Made by a program: the position numbers and the translations under genes. The notes under the pieces are model-generated. The model was not told the origin of the DNA. It saw nothing but the letters and a program-made list of their open reading frames with translations, and did no database searches. From Kutzneria sp. CA-103260 (GTDB lineage: Bacteria; Actinomycetota; Actinomycetes; Mycobacteriales; Pseudonocardiaceae): DNA of 64,000 bases. Positions 26,605-36,196 of the stretch are shown in pieces. Positions within the stretch are counted from its first letter, which is position 1, and every line of letters starts with the position of its first letter. The stretch covers positions 9,052,001-9,116,000 of the forward strand of contig NZ_CP073318.1 in assembly GCF_018263855.1 (NCBI RefSeq). Direction: 5' to 3'.

Positions 26605-27503
26605 GCGAGCTGAAGGTCGCCGGAGCGCCGATCTCCTGGGGTGTGTGCGAGGTTCCCGGCTGGGGCCGGATGCTGCCCCCGCAGACCGTGTTGTCGCAGA
26701 TGAGCGAGCTGGGACTGACCGCGACCGAGCTTGGTCCGCCGGCCTACCTGCCCGAGGACCCCGATGTTCTGAAGAACACGCTGGCCGAGCACGAACTTAC
26801 GCTGGTCGGCGGTTTCCTCGCCGTAGTCCTGCACGACGACGAGCGCACCGAGCAGACCCTGGCCGAGGCCGAGCACTCGGCCGAGGTGCTGGCCGCCGGC
26901 GGCGCCGAAGTCCTGGTGCTGGCCGCCGCCACCGGCCTGGACGGCTATGACGAACGTCCACAGTTGACAGACAAGCAGTGGGCGACCCTGATCTCCACCT
27001 GTGCCGCGATCCGGGATGTCGCTGCCCGGCACGGCCTGGCGACGGTGCTGCACCCGCACGTGGGCACGCACGTCGAACGCGGCCCCGAGGTCGAGCGCTT
27101 CCTGGCCGACTCGGATCTGCCGCTGTGCCTGGACACCGGGCACCTGCTGATCGGTGGCACGGACCCGGTCGAGCTGGCCAAGCGCCACGCCGCCAGGATC
27201 AGCCACGTGCACCTCAAGGATGTCCGCGCCGCGCTCGCCGACGAGGTTCGGTCGGGCCGGCTCGGGTACGCCGACGCGGTCTCGCAGGGCATGTATGTGC
27301 CGCTGGGCGACGGCGATGTGGAAGTCGGCGCGATCGTGCGCTTCCTCCACGAGGCGGGTTACGGCGGGTGGTACGTCCTGGAGCAGGACACCGCCCTTCC
27401 CGAGGATGGCACCGACGGGACAGTATCCATTTCTTCTGGAAAACCCCTGCGTGACACCGCTCGGAGCATCGCTTACCTCGACACGGTCGTCCGGGACCTG
27501 TAA
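26601..27503 (+). CDS. iolE: Inosose dehydratase-like TIM-barrel protein
   Basis: Xylose-isomerase-like TIM barrel of 300 residues, predicted to dehydrate scyllo-inosose to the cyclic dione. It begins SELKVAGAPISWGVCEVPGW from GTG 26601, inside the iolG stop. Metal and substrate motifs are VLHPHVGTHVE, LCLDTGHLLIGG and ISHVHLKDVR. These match IolE of Bacillus (HHHLGTGVQ, LYDTGHAF, IKHVHFKDAR). An inosose isomerase/epimerase of the same fold is the main alternative. Confidence 0.85.
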   Translation: MSELKVAGAPISWGVCEVPGWGRMLPPQTVLSQMSELGLTATELGPPAYLPEDPDVLKNTLAEHELTLVGGFLAVVLHDDERTEQTLAEAEHSAEVLAAGGAEVLVLAAATGLDGYDERPQLTDKQWATLISTCAAIRDVAARHGLATVLHPHVGTHVERGPEVERFLADSDLPLCLDTGHLLIGGTDPVELAKRHAARISHVHLKDVRAALADEVRSGRLGYADAVSQGMYVPLGDGDVEVGAIVRFLHEAGYGGWYVLEQDTALPEDGTDGTVSISSGKPLRDTARSIAYLDTVVRDL

Positions 27504-27532
27504 CCGGCGACCGCACTTCCCCAGGAGCGACA

Positions 27533-28531
27533 ATGTTGTCCAAGAAGTCCAAGAGGATCCTGCTTGGCATGGCGGCCGCGGCGAGCGCGGTGGTGCTCGC
27601 CGCGTGCAGCGGGCCCGCCTCCTCCTCGTCGTCGAGCGGCGGCGCGCCGGCCAACGGCTCGGCGACCAGCGGCGGCCCGATGAGCGTCGCGGTGGTCACC
27701 CACGGCTCGGCCGGCGACTCGTTCTGGAACGTGGTGAAGAACGGCGCCACCGACGCCGGCAAGCAGCTGGGCGTCAACGTCACCTACAACTCCGACGGCG
27801 ATCCTGGGGCGCAGTCGAAGTTGATCGACAACGCGGTCGCTCAGCACGTGGACGGCCTGGTCGTGTCCATGGCCAACCCGGACGCGCTCAAGACGTCCAT
27901 CCAGAACGCGGTCAAGGCCGGCATTCCGGTCATCACCATCAACTCCGGCCAGTCGCAGAGCGCCGCCTTCGGCGCCATCGCGCACGTCGGCCAGGACGAG
28001 GGCATCGCCGGCCAGCAGGCCGGGGCCAAGCTCAAGGCGGCCGGCAAGACCAACCTGCTGTGCGTGATCCACGAGGCTGGCAACGTCGGCCTGGCCCAGC
28101 GCTGCGACGGCGCCAAGCAGGGCTTCGGCAAGACCACCAACCTGCAGGTGGACATCAACAACCCGACCGACGTCGAGGCCAAGATCAAGGGCGCGCTGCA
28201 GACCGACTCCTCGATCGACGCGGTGCTCACCCTCAACCCGCAGATCGCGCTGTCCGCGGTGAACGCGGCCAAGGAGACCAACTCCAAGGCCACCGTGGCC
28301 ACCTTCGACCTCAACCCGGACGTGGTCAGCGCGATCAAGGCCGGCCAGATCTCCTTCGCGGTCGACCAGCAGCAGTACGAGCAGGGCTACCTGCCGATCG
28401 TGATGCTCAAGCTCTACCGCGACAACGCCAACACCGTCGGCGGCGGCCAGCCGGTGCTCACCGGTCCCGGCTTCGTCGACAAGTCCAATGTGGACAAGGT
28501 GGCGCAGTACGCGGCCAGGGGCACCCGATGA
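27533..28531 (+). CDS. Inositol ABC transporter substrate-binding lipoprotein
   Basis: Extracytoplasmic sugar-binding protein (periplasmic binding protein family 4), 332 residues. The signal peptide ends in a lipobox VVLAAC, so Cys is lipidated, and a Ser-rich linker follows. The domain starts at MSVAVVTHGSAGDSFWNVV. AGGAG precedes ATG 27533. Permease and ATPase follow with 4-bp overlaps. Inositol is inferred as the ligand from the operon. Confidence 0.9.
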   Translation: MLSKKSKRILLGMAAAASAVVLAACSGPASSSSSSGGAPANGSATSGGPMSVAVVTHGSAGDSFWNVVKNGATDAGKQLGVNVTYNSDGDPGAQSKLIDNAVAQHVDGLVVSMANPDALKTSIQNAVKAGIPVITINSGQSQSAAFGAIAHVGQDEGIAGQQAGAKLKAAGKTNLLCVIHEAGNVGLAQRCDGAKQGFGKTTNLQVDINNPTDVEAKIKGALQTDSSIDAVLTLNPQIALSAVNAAKETNSKATVATFDLNPDVVSAIKAGQISFAVDQQQYEQGYLPIVMLKLYRDNANTVGGGQPVLTGPGFVDKSNVDKVAQYAARGTR

Positions 28532-29574
28532 GTGATTTCTCGGGCACGCTGACGACCGACGAGCGCGTCTCGAGTCCCAGCCTGCTCACCCGACTGGCCG
28601 TCCGGCCGGAGATCGGCGCGCTCATCGGCGCGCTCGTGGTGTTCGTCTTCTTCACGGTGATCACCAGCCAGTTCATCACGCCGGCCGGGATCTCGACGTG
28701 GCTGGACACCTCGGCCACCCTGGGCATCGTGGCGGTGGCCGTGGCGCTGCTCATGATCGGTGGCGAGTTCGACCTGTCCGCCGGCGTGATGACCGCGTCC
28801 AGCTCGCTGGTCACGGCGATGCTGTCGGTGAAACTGGGCGTGAACGTCTGGATCGCCATCCTGGTGTCCCTGGTGTTCTCGCTCGGAGTCGGCGCGTTCA
28901 ACGGCTGGCTGGTGATGCGCACGAAGCTGCCCAGCTTCATCGTCACGCTGGGCACCTTCTTCGCCTTGCAGGGCCTCAATCTCGGCGTCACGACGTTGGT
29001 GACCGGCACCGTCCAGGTGTCGGGCATCGCCGCCGCGCCGGGCTATGCCACGGCCGGCTACCTGTTCGCCTCCACCTTCACGGTGGGCACCACGACCTTC
29101 CCGATCTCCATCGTGTGGTGGATCGTGGTCACGCTGCTGGCTTCCTGGCTGCTGGTGCGGACCCGCTTCGGCAACTGGATCTTCGCTGTCGGCGGTTCCG
29201 CGCCCAGTTCCCGGGCGGTCGGCGTGCCGGTGGGCCGCAGCAAGATCCTGCTGTTCATGATGACCTCGGGCGCGGCCTGGCTGGTCGGCATGATCAACAT
29301 CCTGCGGTTCACCACCGTGCAGGCCAACCAGGGCATCGGCCTGGAGTTCCAGTACATCATCGCGGCGGTCATCGGCGGCTGCCTGCTGACCGGCGGCTTC
29401 GGCTCGGCCATCGGCGCCGCGATCGGCGCGCTGATCTTCGGCATGGCCAACCAGGGCATCGTCTACGCGCACTGGAACAGCGACTGGTTCAAGCTGTTCC
29501 TCGGCATCATGCTGCTGGCCGCGGTGCTGGTGAACAACGGCTTCCGGGCCAGGGCGGAAAGGGTGCGGCGATGA
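28528..29574 (+). CDS. Inositol ABC transporter permease (RbsC-like)
   Basis: Integral membrane protein of 348 residues with roughly eight to ten hydrophobic segments, beginning MSDFSGTLTTDERVSS. The BPD_transp_2 family block ALLMIGGEFDLSAGVMTASS is present, as is the late loop GGCLLTGGFGSAIGA. The reading frame is open far upstream, but ATG 28528 overlaps the binding-protein stop (ATGA) and gives the normal length. One permease gene only, so it probably works as a homodimer. Confidence 0.92.
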   Translation: MSDFSGTLTTDERVSSPSLLTRLAVRPEIGALIGALVVFVFFTVITSQFITPAGISTWLDTSATLGIVAVAVALLMIGGEFDLSAGVMTASSSLVTAMLSVKLGVNVWIAILVSLVFSLGVGAFNGWLVMRTKLPSFIVTLGTFFALQGLNLGVTTLVTGTVQVSGIAAAPGYATAGYLFASTFTVGTTTFPISIVWWIVVTLLASWLLVRTRFGNWIFAVGGSAPSSRAVGVPVGRSKILLFMMTSGAAWLVGMINILRFTTVQANQGIGLEFQYIIAAVIGGCLLTGGFGSAIGAAIGALIFGMANQGIVYAHWNSDWFKLFLGIMLLAAVLVNNGFRARAERVRR

Positions 29575-30350
29575 GCTCACTGCTGGAGGTCCGCGACGTC
29601 GGCAAGACGTACGGCAGTGTGATCGCGCTGCGCGAAGTGTCCACTGTGGTCAATGTCGGCGAGGTCACCTGTGTGCTCGGCGACAACGGCGCGGGCAAGT
29701 CCACCCTGATCAAGATCCTGGCCGGGCTGCACCAGCACGACGCCGGCGAGTTCCTGATCGAGGGCCGGCCGGTGAAGCTGGCCTCGCCGCGTGAGGCCCT
29801 GGACCGCGGCATCGCCACGGTGTACCAGGACCTGGCCGTGGTGCCGCTGATGTCGGTGTGGCGCAACTTCTTCCTCGGCTCCGAGCCGACGAAGGGGTTC
29901 GGCCCGTTCCGGATGCTGGACCGGCGCAAGGGGCGGGACGAGACCCGCTGGGCGCTGGCCGACATGGGCATCGACCTGCGAGACGTGGAGCAGCCGGTGG
30001 GCACTTTGTCCGGCGGTGAACGGCAGTGCGTGGCCATCGCCAGGGCGGTGCACTTCGGCGCCAAGGTGCTCATCCTGGACGAGCCGACCGCGGCGCTGGG
30101 CGTGAAGCAGGCCGGTGTGGTGCTCAAGTACGTTGCCCAGGCCCGTGATCGCGGCCTCGGCGTCGTGCTGATCACGCACAACCCGCACCACGCCTACCCG
30201 GTGGGCAACCGGTTCCTGCTGCTCAAGCGGGGCCGCAGCCTGGGCTGCTTCGACAAGAAGGACATCAGCCTCGAAGAGCTCACCCGGCAGATGGCCGGCG
30301 GGGCGGAACTCGAGGCGCTGCAACACGAACTCCGTGGTGCGGCATCGTGA
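29571..30350 (+). CDS. Inositol ABC transporter ATP-binding protein
   Basis: Single-domain ABC ATPase of 259 residues: Walker A GDNGAGKST, Q-loop VYQDLAVV, signature LSGGERQ, Walker B VLILDEPTAAL and switch VLITHNPHH. Ribose-type importers usually carry a fused double ATPase; this one has a single cassette, a form common in actinobacterial inositol loci. It overlaps permease and kinase genes by 4 bp each. Confidence 0.93.
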   Translation: MSSLLEVRDVGKTYGSVIALREVSTVVNVGEVTCVLGDNGAGKSTLIKILAGLHQHDAGEFLIEGRPVKLASPREALDRGIATVYQDLAVVPLMSVWRNFFLGSEPTKGFGPFRMLDRRKGRDETRWALADMGIDLRDVEQPVGTLSGGERQCVAIARAVHFGAKVLILDEPTAALGVKQAGVVLKYVAQARDRGLGVVLITHNPHHAYPVGNRFLLLKRGRSLGCFDKKDISLEELTRQMAGGAELEALQHELRGAAS

Positions 30351-31294
30351 ACACCCCACTGGAGGCGCTCACGATCGGCCGGGTCGGGGTCGACCTGTAC
30401 CCGGAGCAGAGCGGCGTGCCGCTCGCCGGCGTGAGCACCTTCGCGAAGTCCCTGGGCGGCACGGCCACCAATGTCGCGGTGGCCGCCGCCCGGCTGGGCC
30501 GGCGCACGGCCGTGCTGACCAAGGTCGGCCCGGACGGCTTCGGCGAGTACGTGCGGCAGGCGTTGACGGGCTTCGGCGTCTCGCCGGAGTTCGTCGGCAC
30601 CGCGCCGGATCTGCTGACGCCGGTGGTGTTCTGCGAGCTGAACCCGCCGGCCGATCCGCCGCTGCTGTTCTACCGCCTGCCGATCGCGCCGGACCTCACG
30701 CTGACCGAGGACGACGTGCCGTGGGACGTCGTCGAGAACGTGCCGCTGCTGTGGGTGACCGGCACCGGCGTGTGCACCGAGCCGGCCCGTTCCACCCAGC
30801 GCAAGATCCTGGAGCGGCGGGCCCGGCGTGGGCACACCGTGCTGGATCTGGACTACCGGCCGATGTTCTGGTCCGACGTGGACACCGCGCGGACCGAGAT
30901 CGGCTGGATGCTCGACCACGTCACAGTGGCCGTGGGTAACCGGGCCGAGGTCGAGGTGGCGGTCGGCACCGCCGACCCGGACGAGGCCGCCGACCGGCTG
31001 CTGGCCCGGGGGATTTCCCTGGCCCTGGTGAAGAAGGGCGCGGACGGCGTGCTCGTCGCCACCCCCGAGCACCGGGAAACCGTGACGCCGCAACGGGTCG
31101 AGGTGGTCTGCGGGCTGGGGGCCGGCGACGCGTTCGGCGGCGCGGTGATCAACGGCCTGCTGGCCGGACTGGACCCGGTGACCATCGCCCGGCAGGCCAA
31201 CGCGGCCGGTGCGATCGTGGCCTCCCGGCTGGCCTGCGCCGACGCCATGCCCGACGCCGGCGAGATCGAGGAGTTGCTTTCCCGTGTTGACTGA
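30347..31294 (+). CDS. iolC: 5-dehydro-2-deoxygluconokinase (PfkB family)
   Basis: Kinase of 315 residues phosphorylating 5-dehydro-2-deoxy-gluconate. The N-terminus LTIGRVGVDLYPEQSG and the GGTATNVAVAAARLG motif match IolC. The catalytic Asp is in GLGAGDAFGG (PfkB signature 2). GTG 30347 lies within the ATPase stop. The coding end overlaps the next gene by 11 bp. Confidence 0.93.
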   Translation: MNTPLEALTIGRVGVDLYPEQSGVPLAGVSTFAKSLGGTATNVAVAAARLGRRTAVLTKVGPDGFGEYVRQALTGFGVSPEFVGTAPDLLTPVVFCELNPPADPPLLFYRLPIAPDLTLTEDDVPWDVVENVPLLWVTGTGVCTEPARSTQRKILERRARRGHTVLDLDYRPMFWSDVDTARTEIGWMLDHVTVAVGNRAEVEVAVGTADPDEAADRLLARGISLALVKKGADGVLVATPEHRETVTPQRVEVVCGLGAGDAFGGAVINGLLAGLDPVTIARQANAAGAIVASRLACADAMPDAGEIEELLSRVD

Positions 31295-32207
31295 CGCGCA
31301 GTGGGCCAGTCTGCTGCACACCAGGGCGACCGACCCGAACGCGGTGGCGATCGCCTACGCCACTCGGCGGCGCCGGCCCACGCTGTTGTCCAACAAGGGC
31401 ACGCTGTTCCTGATCGCCGCCGATCACCCGGCACGAGGGGCGCTGGGTGTCGGCGGCGACCCGCTGGCCATGTCCGACCGCCGCGAGCTGCTGGACCGGC
31501 TGCTCACCGCGCTGGCCAACCCGGCGGTGGACGGCCTGCTGGCCACCCCGGACATCGTCGAGGAGCTGCTGCTGCTCGACGCGCTGCACGACAAGATCGT
31601 CATCGGCTCGATGAACCGCGGCGGCCTGGCCGGAGCCGACTGGGAGATCGACGACCGGTTCACCGGCTACGACGGTCAGTCCATTTCGGACAATCGGCTG
31701 GACGGCGGCAAGATGCTGCTGCGCATCGTGGACTCCGACGCCGGCACCATCCCGACCCTGCAGGGCTGCGCCGACGCCGTGACCGATCTGGCCGGGCAGG
31801 GGCTGATGGCCATGGTCGAGCCGCTGCCGTACACGCGGGACGCCGCGGGCAAGCTGGTGCTGCAGAAGGACTCCCAGTCGTTGGCGCGAGCCGTCACTGT
31901 TGCCTCGGCCCTGGGCGTCACCTCGGCGTACACCTGGCTCAAGCTGCCCGCGCCCAGTGATCTGAAGGTGCTGGACACCACCACGCTGCCGGTTGTCGTG
32001 CTCGGCGGTGTGCCGTCCGGCAACCCTGCCGACGACCTCGCCGCCTGGGGCAGTGCGCTGTCGCATCCGGTGGTGCGTGGGCTGGTGGTCGGCCGCGCCC
32101 TGCTCTACCCGCCCGACGGCGACGTCGCCGCCGCCGTGCAAGCCGCCGCGAAGGTTCTAGCCGAAGTCCCGCTCGCGGGGGCGAGAATCGAAGGAGGCGC
32201 GTCGTGA
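31284..32207 (+). CDS. Inositol-cluster aldolase-like TIM barrel (Cgl0158 family)
   Basis: Protein of 307 residues from GTG 31284, with GAGGAG about 10 bp upstream inside iolC. Landmarks are LFLIAADHPARGALGVGG, VIGSMNRGGLAG and TWLKLPAPSDL, a class I aldolase-like barrel known from corynebacterial inositol loci (Cgl0158). By position it is the likely 6-phospho-5-dehydro-2-deoxygluconate aldolase that splits the product of IolC, since no iolJ of the usual family is present. That reaction is inferred. Confidence 0.82.
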   Translation: MLTDAQWASLLHTRATDPNAVAIAYATRRRRPTLLSNKGTLFLIAADHPARGALGVGGDPLAMSDRRELLDRLLTALANPAVDGLLATPDIVEELLLLDALHDKIVIGSMNRGGLAGADWEIDDRFTGYDGQSISDNRLDGGKMLLRIVDSDAGTIPTLQGCADAVTDLAGQGLMAMVEPLPYTRDAAGKLVLQKDSQSLARAVTVASALGVTSAYTWLKLPAPSDLKVLDTTTLPVVVLGGVPSGNPADDLAAWGSALSHPVVRGLVVGRALLYPPDGDVAAAVQAAAKVLAEVPLAGARIEGGAS

Positions 32208-33091
32208 CTTTGCACCGGCCACTCGGGACACTCTCGGACGGCGAGGACCCGGTTCGGCTCGCGCCGGAGGACGCCGGTTGGGCGTACACCGGGCTGCGGG
32301 TGCTGCTGTTGCACCCGGGGACCTCGCGCGTGATCGAGACCGGCGAGTTCGAGGCGTTCGTGCTGCCGCTGTCCGGCGGCTGCGTCGTCGAGGTCGACGG
32401 CCTGCGCTTCGAGCTCGACGGCCGGGACTCCGTGTTCAGTCGGGTCACTGACTTCGCTTACGTGCCAAGGGATGCCACTGTCACCCTGTCCACGAGGGAT
32501 GGTGTCGAGGTCGCCCTGCCGATGGCGCGCTGCACCCGGCGGCTGGAGCCCAGGTACGGGCCGGCCGAGGATGTTCCGGTCGAGACCCGCGGCGCCGGCA
32601 ACGCCACCCGCCAGGTCACCAACTTCGGCGTTCCCGGCGTGTGGGACCACGCCGACAAGCTCAACGCCTGCGAGCTGATCACGCCTGACGGCAACTGGTC
32701 CTCGTACCCGCCGCACAAGCACGACGAGCGAGGCGAGTGCGAGGTCGTCAACGAGGAGATCTACTACTTCCGCATCGCCGGCCGCGACGGCGTGCGCACC
32801 TCGCGGGACGGCTTCGGCCTGCACCGCACCTACACCGCCGACGGCTCCATCGACGAGGACGTGGCCGTCCGCGACGGCGACGTCTTCCTGATTCCGCGCG
32901 GCTATCACGGTCCGTGCGTGGCCGCGCCCGGTTACCCCATGTACTACCTGAACGTCCTGGCCGGGCCGGCCGACGACCGTTCGATGGCGTTCTGTGACGA
33001 CCCCACGCACGGCTGGATCCGTGACACCTGGGCCACCACGCCGCTGGACCCGCGCTGCCCCGTGACGTCTGCGAAGGGACGTGTGCGATGA
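32204..33091 (+). CDS. iolB: 5-deoxy-glucuronate isomerase
   Basis: Double-cupin isomerase of 295 residues converting 5-deoxy-glucuronate to 5-dehydro-2-deoxy-gluconate. The metal-binding signature is WSSYPPHKHDERGECEVVNE, and the second cupin has FLIPRGYHGPCVAAPGYPMY. GTG 32204 overlaps the previous stop. Confidence 0.95.
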   Translation: MTLHRPLGTLSDGEDPVRLAPEDAGWAYTGLRVLLLHPGTSRVIETGEFEAFVLPLSGGCVVEVDGLRFELDGRDSVFSRVTDFAYVPRDATVTLSTRDGVEVALPMARCTRRLEPRYGPAEDVPVETRGAGNATRQVTNFGVPGVWDHADKLNACELITPDGNWSSYPPHKHDERGECEVVNEEIYYFRIAGRDGVRTSRDGFGLHRTYTADGSIDEDVAVRDGDVFLIPRGYHGPCVAAPGYPMYYLNVLAGPADDRSMAFCDDPTHGWIRDTWATTPLDPRCPVTSAKGRVR

Positions 33092-34935
33092 GGATGACCA
33101 CCGCCCAGGCCCTGGTTCGCTGGCTGATCGCCCAGCGGACGGAGCTGTTCGACGGCACCGAGGCCCCGCTGTTCCCCGGCGTGTACGCCATCTTCGGGCA
33201 CGGCAACGTGCTTGGTCTCGGCACCGCCTTGGAGGAGCACCGGTCGGAGCTGCCGGTGTGGCGCGGGCACAACGAGCAGGGCATGGCGCTGGCCGCCGTC
33301 GGCTACGCCAAGGCCACGCACCGCCGGCAGGTCGGCGTCGCCACCACCTCCATCGGGCCCGGTGCTTTGAACCTGGTGACCGCCGCCGGTGTCGCGCACG
33401 CCAACCGGCTGCCGCTGCTCCTGCTGCCCGGCGACACCTTCACCAGCCGTGCCCCCGATCCCGTGCTCCAGCAGATCGAGCCGTTCCACGACGGCACCGC
33501 CAGCGTCAACGACGCCTTCCGGGCCGTCAGCCGTTACTTCGACCGCATCACCCGGCCTGAGCAGCTGCTGGCCGCCTTGCCGCAGGTCGCCCGGGTGCTC
33601 ACCGACCCCGCCGACTGTGGTCCGGTCACCCTCGCGCTGCCGCAGGACGTGCAGGCCGAGGCCTTCGACTTCCCCGAGACGCTGTTCGAGCCCGTCGTGC
33701 ATCGCATCCAGCGCCCCCGGGCTGACCTTCGCTCCCTGGCCGAGGCCGCCGCCGTGCTTCAGGGCGCCTCTCGGCCCCTCTTGGTCCTCGGCGGCGGCGT
33801 CCGTTACTCCGGCGCCGGTGCTGAGGCGATCGCCTTCGCCGAACGCTTCGGTATCCCGATCACCGAGACCACCGCCGGCCGCACCCTGGTCACCCACGAC
33901 CACCCCCTGCACGCCGGCCCCCTCGGCATCACCGGCTCCAGCTCCGGCAACGAGCTCGCCGCCGAGGCCGACGTGGTGTTCGCGGTCGGCACCCGGCTCC
34001 AGGACTTCACCACCGCCTCGTGGACCGTCTTCTCGCCTTCCGTCCGCCTGGTCGCCTTGAACGCCGCCCCCTTCGACGCCGTCAAACACGGCGCCGTCGC
34101 CGTCGTCGGCGACGCCCTGGCCGGGCTGGCCGATCTTGAGCCGTTGCTGGGTTCTTGGTCCGCTCCTGCCTCCTGGACCGCTCGTGCTGCTTCCGCCCGC
34201 GCCGTCTGGGACTCCCATATCGACAAGCTCCGGACCCCGTCCGCCGAGCTCACGTACGCCCAGGTCGTCGGCCTCGTCAACGACCAGTCAGGTCCGTTGG
34301 ACTACGTCATGACCGCCTCCGGCGGCCTCCCCGGCGAGCTCATCGGCGGCTGGCGTGCTTCCGGCCCCGCCACCATGGACGTCGAGTACGGCTTCTCCTG
34401 CATGGGTTACGAGATCGCCGGCGCCTGGGGGGCCGCCATGGCCCACACCTCCGGCGTTGTAACAACCTTGCTCGGTGATGGGTCTTACCTGATGCTCAAC
34501 TCCGAGCTGTTCAGCGCCGCCTTCGCCGGCCACGGCTTCGTCGCGGTGGTCTGCGACAACGACGGCTACGCCGTGATCCATCGTTTGCAGACCGGTCAAG
34601 GTGCCGCCGGCTACAACAACATGTACTCCGACTGCCGTAGCTCCCTGGCCGAACCCCCTCGCGTCAACTTCGTCGCCCACGCCGCGGCCCTTGGTTGCTC
34701 AGTCTTCGAGGCCGACGACAGCTCCTTTGCCGCCCAATACGCCGCCGCCCGCTCCGCCGCCGCAGAGGGCAAGGTCGCTGTGGTCACGGTCAAGACCCAC
34801 CCGTCGTCGTGGACCGAGGCCGGCGCTTGGTGGGAGGTCGGCGTTCCCCAGACCTCACACCGCCCCGAGGTCCTGGCCGCCCGCGCCGAGCTCGACGAAG
34901 CCAAGGCCAAGCAGGTCCGGTATTTGGGTCACTGA
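33088..34935 (+). CDS. iolD: 3D-(3,5/4)-trihydroxycyclohexane-1,2-dione hydrolase
   Basis: Thiamine-diphosphate enzyme of 615 residues opening the ring of the cyclic dione. It has the N-terminal YAIFGHGNVLGLG with the catalytic Glu in WRGHNEQGMALAAVGYAK, and the C-terminal ThDP/Mg motif around LLGDGSYLMLNSELF. ATG 33088 sits in the iolB stop. Last gene of the operon; its 3' end overlaps the end of a convergent STAND gene by 7 bp, with no hairpin between. Confidence 0.95.
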   Translation: MRMTTAQALVRWLIAQRTELFDGTEAPLFPGVYAIFGHGNVLGLGTALEEHRSELPVWRGHNEQGMALAAVGYAKATHRRQVGVATTSIGPGALNLVTAAGVAHANRLPLLLLPGDTFTSRAPDPVLQQIEPFHDGTASVNDAFRAVSRYFDRITRPEQLLAALPQVARVLTDPADCGPVTLALPQDVQAEAFDFPETLFEPVVHRIQRPRADLRSLAEAAAVLQGASRPLLVLGGGVRYSGAGAEAIAFAERFGIPITETTAGRTLVTHDHPLHAGPLGITGSSSGNELAAEADVVFAVGTRLQDFTTASWTVFSPSVRLVALNAAPFDAVKHGAVAVVGDALAGLADLEPLLGSWSAPASWTARAASARAVWDSHIDKLRTPSAELTYAQVVGLVNDQSGPLDYVMTASGGLPGELIGGWRASGPATMDVEYGFSCMGYEIAGAWGAAMAHTSGVVTTLLGDGSYLMLNSELFSAAFAGHGFVAVVCDNDGYAVIHRLQTGQGAAGYNNMYSDCRSSLAEPPRVNFVAHAAALGCSVFEADDSSFAAQYAAARSAAAEGKVAVVTVKTHPSSWTEAGAWWEVGVPQTSHRPEVLAARAELDEAKAKQVRYLGH

Positions 34936-36146
34936 CTGTCGGGGCATCCGGGATGTTCGGGTTGCCCTCCAGTCCTGGCCGGCAATGCCGTGGCATTGTC
35001 GGATTTCGGCCGGCGTAATTCCGTCGTGCTCCTGGCGTAGAAGTTCAGCGCGCACTCCCAGATAGCGTGCTGTTCTTCCTCGTCCGTCTCGAGTTCGAGG
35101 CGTTCGGCCGAGTACAGTCTGACCAGGTCGTGCAGGCGATACCAGCCTCGCGGCGAACCCACCTCGGCCATATGTGCCCGGCACAACCCGGCCAACAGGC
35201 GTCGAGCCTGCTTGACGGAAACGTTTGCCACGCAGGCCACGGCGTCGGTGCTGACCTGTGTCGGCAGCATCGACATCATCCTGAACAGGCGCGCCTCGTC
35301 CTGGCTCAACCGCTGATACGACAGGTCGAATGCCCGGCGCACCGTACTTGACCCGTAGCTGAGGTCGTCCAGGCGCTCGCGTTCGTCGAGGAGGTCATCG
35401 GCCAGCTCGCTGATAGTGAGTTCGGGGTCGGATCGCAATAGCGCGGCGACAATGCCGAGTGCCAGCGGCAGGCGTCCGCACAGATTGACCAGCTCCCGTG
35501 CCGCTTTCGGCTCGGTGGCTACTCGATCGTCATTCAAGGCTTTGATCAGCTGGGTGATGCCTTCCTCGACCGTGAGGATGGTGAGATCCACCAACTGCGC
35601 ATCGAGGTCGGCCAGGGTGTGCCGGCTGGTGATGAGGACCTTGTGCTTTGTCGAACCGGGGAGCAGTGGGCGCACCTGCTCCCGGGACGAAGCGTTGTCC
35701 AGAACAATCAGCATTCGGTCGCTGGTAGCCAGCCGTGAGCGGTAAACCTGCTCGCAGGCCGCTTGGGAGTCCGGCGGCTCATCACCAAGGGCCCGTACGA
35801 ATGTCGACAACGCGCTAAGTGGATCCATCGGCTGCTCGGCGTAGCCCTGGAGGTCGACGAACAAGACACCGCCGGGGAAGTCGGCCGCGGCGTCGTGGGC
35901 GGCTTTGAGGACGACCGTGGTCTTGCCGACGCCGGCCAGGCCGGCCACCACCCAAACGGGTGTAGGGGTGGTCTCCTGGAGGGCGTCGTGGAGGACGGCC
36001 AGCATCTCCTCGCGGCCGGTGAAGCCTGACGGCACCGGAGGTAGGCCGGCCAGGGCGGCGCGCATGGATGAACCGATGTTGACGGTGTCAGCCTGGACAA
36101 CAGTGCCCTCGGCCTTGCCCTGGAAGTCGTTGTGCGTGTCCGCCAC
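34929..36146 (-). CDS. STAND (NB-ARC) NTPase lacking the usual sensor repeats
   Basis: A 405-residue signal-transduction NTPase. The short N-terminal tail (KAEGTVVQADTVNIG) is typical of actinobacterial NB-ARC/TPR proteins. Walker A is GLAGVGKTT (about 69-77), Walker B RMLIVLDNA (about 143-151), followed by ITSRHTL, the GLPL-like LCGRLPLALGI and a winged helix (LFRMMSML to RLHDLVRLY). Relatives continue with TPR repeats; here the protein ends about 40 residues after the winged helix in a Pro/Ser-rich tail, where it meets the end of iolD. It may be truncated. GTG 36146 has no clear ribosome site. A role in defence or regulation is possible but unproven. Confidence 0.78.
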   Translation of the reverse strand: MADTHNDFQGKAEGTVVQADTVNIGSSMRAALAGLPPVPSGFTGREEMLAVLHDALQETTPTPVWVVAGLAGVGKTTVVLKAAHDAAADFPGGVLFVDLQGYAEQPMDPLSALSTFVRALGDEPPDSQAACEQVYRSRLATSDRMLIVLDNASSREQVRPLLPGSTKHKVLITSRHTLADLDAQLVDLTILTVEEGITQLIKALNDDRVATEPKAARELVNLCGRLPLALGIVAALLRSDPELTISELADDLLDERERLDDLSYGSSTVRRAFDLSYQRLSQDEARLFRMMSMLPTQVSTDAVACVANVSVKQARRLLAGLCRAHMAEVGSPRGWYRLHDLVRLYSAERLELETDEEEQHAIWECALNFYARSTTELRRPKSDNATALPARTGGQPEHPGCPDSQ

Positions 36147-36196
36147 GAGTCGATTATCCGGGCACCACTGATCAACTACGGCTATCGTCGAGGGCG

